A stretch of DNA of 14,590 nucleotides from NCBI GenBank assembly GCA_050732575.1, contig JBOHRF010000111.1:1-14590 (forward strand), written 5' to 3'. Shown piece after piece: positions 14,448-14,590 of the stretch (position 1 is its first letter; each line of letters opens with the position of its first letter). Below the pieces are notes generated by a model. That model was not told where the DNA came from. It ran no database searches and saw only the letters and a list, made by a program, of their open reading frames with translations. A program made the position numbers and the translations under genes. Source of the stretch: JBBDWZ01 sp050732575 (lineage in GTDB: Bacteria > Gemmatimonadota > Gemmatimonadetes > Longimicrobiales > RSA9).

Positions 14448-14542
14448 GTTACGTTCACGCTCTCGTTAACGTTCTCGTTCACGGTCGTTAACGGCCGTCA
14501 ACAGCCGTGAACGAAAACGTGAACGAGAACCAGAACGTGAAC
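14448..14542. repeat. Composite inverted repeat of CGTTCAC/CGTTAAC units between PadR-type and ADOP genes
   Basis: The left arm 14448-14484 and right arm 14505-14542 are imperfect reverse complements. The 16 bp nearest the loop (ACGTTCTCGTTCACGG against its partner) differ at one position, and 21 of the inner 23 bp match. The 20-bp loop contains a near-perfect palindrome, GTTAACGGCCGTCAAC (14487-14502). Each arm is itself built from degenerate 6- to 7-bp units (CGTTCAC, CGTTAAC, TCTCGTT). On the minus strand it starts at the PadR-type stop codon and ends 18 bp before the ADOP start, so it lies in the presumed shared transcript and would fold into a long RNA stem. Confidence 0.8.
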
Positions 14543-14590
14543 TACGCTGGCTGTAGTACCTTGTAGACCGCTTCCGCATAGCGTATCCAA
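14542..14590 (-). CDS. C-terminal end of a probable PadR-family regulator (partial)
   Basis: A frame enters from the right edge and encodes WIRYAEAVYKVLQPA before a TAG stop (14544-14542). This matches the general look of PadR C-termini, where an aromatic residue is followed by a helix ending near a Leu. ADOP permease genes are commonly preceded by PadR genes on the same strand. Only 15 codons are visible, so the family call rests mainly on the neighbour and is tentative; the other two frames read less naturally. Confidence 0.4.
   Translation of the reverse strand, partial: WIRYAEAVYKVLQPA

Noticed and set aside
14448..14542. Composite inverted repeat as an insertion-sequence end or attachment site
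   Set aside because: No transposase or integrase is in the window, and there is no target duplication around the block.

Overview
The window looks like part of the chromosome of a GC-rich, Gram-negative bacterium, most likely Gemmatimonadota or Acidobacteriota. The evidence is two outer-membrane beta-barrel proteins, several Sec signal peptides and lipoproteins, and an 887-residue MacB/FtsX-type permease with no ATPase of its own (ADOP type). That permease lies directly downstream of what looks like the C-terminus of a PadR regulator, a pairing typical of those phyla. The taxonomic call is inference. All but one of the genes are on the minus strand, so the layout is described from right to left.

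(1) 14590-10652: the last 15 codons of a probable PadR-type regulator, a composite inverted repeat (14448-14542), the ADOP permease (11766-14429), and a lipoprotein with an HEAGH zinc-protease motif (10652-11677). (2) 10451-6339: a compact five-gene set of LytS-type histidine kinase, LytTR response regulator, S41 peptidase with signal peptide, LolA-like periplasmic protein, and a 50-residue two-helix membrane protein. The genes are joined by 1-nt, 33-nt, ATGA and TAAATG junctions. The set ends at a perfect 18-bp hairpin (6293-6332) shared with the convergent beta-barrel gene at 5620-6285, the only confident plus-strand gene. (3) 5329-4105: a methyltransferase gene broken by two frameshifts that restore the original frame, then an unrecognised 162-residue protein. 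(4) 3992-105: a second coupled cluster of DUF2214-like membrane protein, small two-helix membrane protein, outer-membrane beta-barrel, and neutral/alkaline-ceramidase-like exported protein. Two of its junctions are TAATG and ATGA.

There is no phage, transposase, CRISPR array or RNA gene that I can support. The least ordinary signals are: (a) short GC-rich tandem or inverted repeats that begin exactly at stop codons of several unrelated genes, including the same 9-mer at two genes 8.4 kb apart; (b) the ceramidase-like protein, which keeps its zinc ligands but lacks the usual catalytic serine and sits in a translationally coupled envelope operon; (c) the doubly frameshifted methyltransferase; (d) the two-component/S41/LolA-like/micro-membrane-protein operon. 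I see no clear-cut new defence or mobile system. The two envelope operons are the best candidates for an undescribed functional unit.
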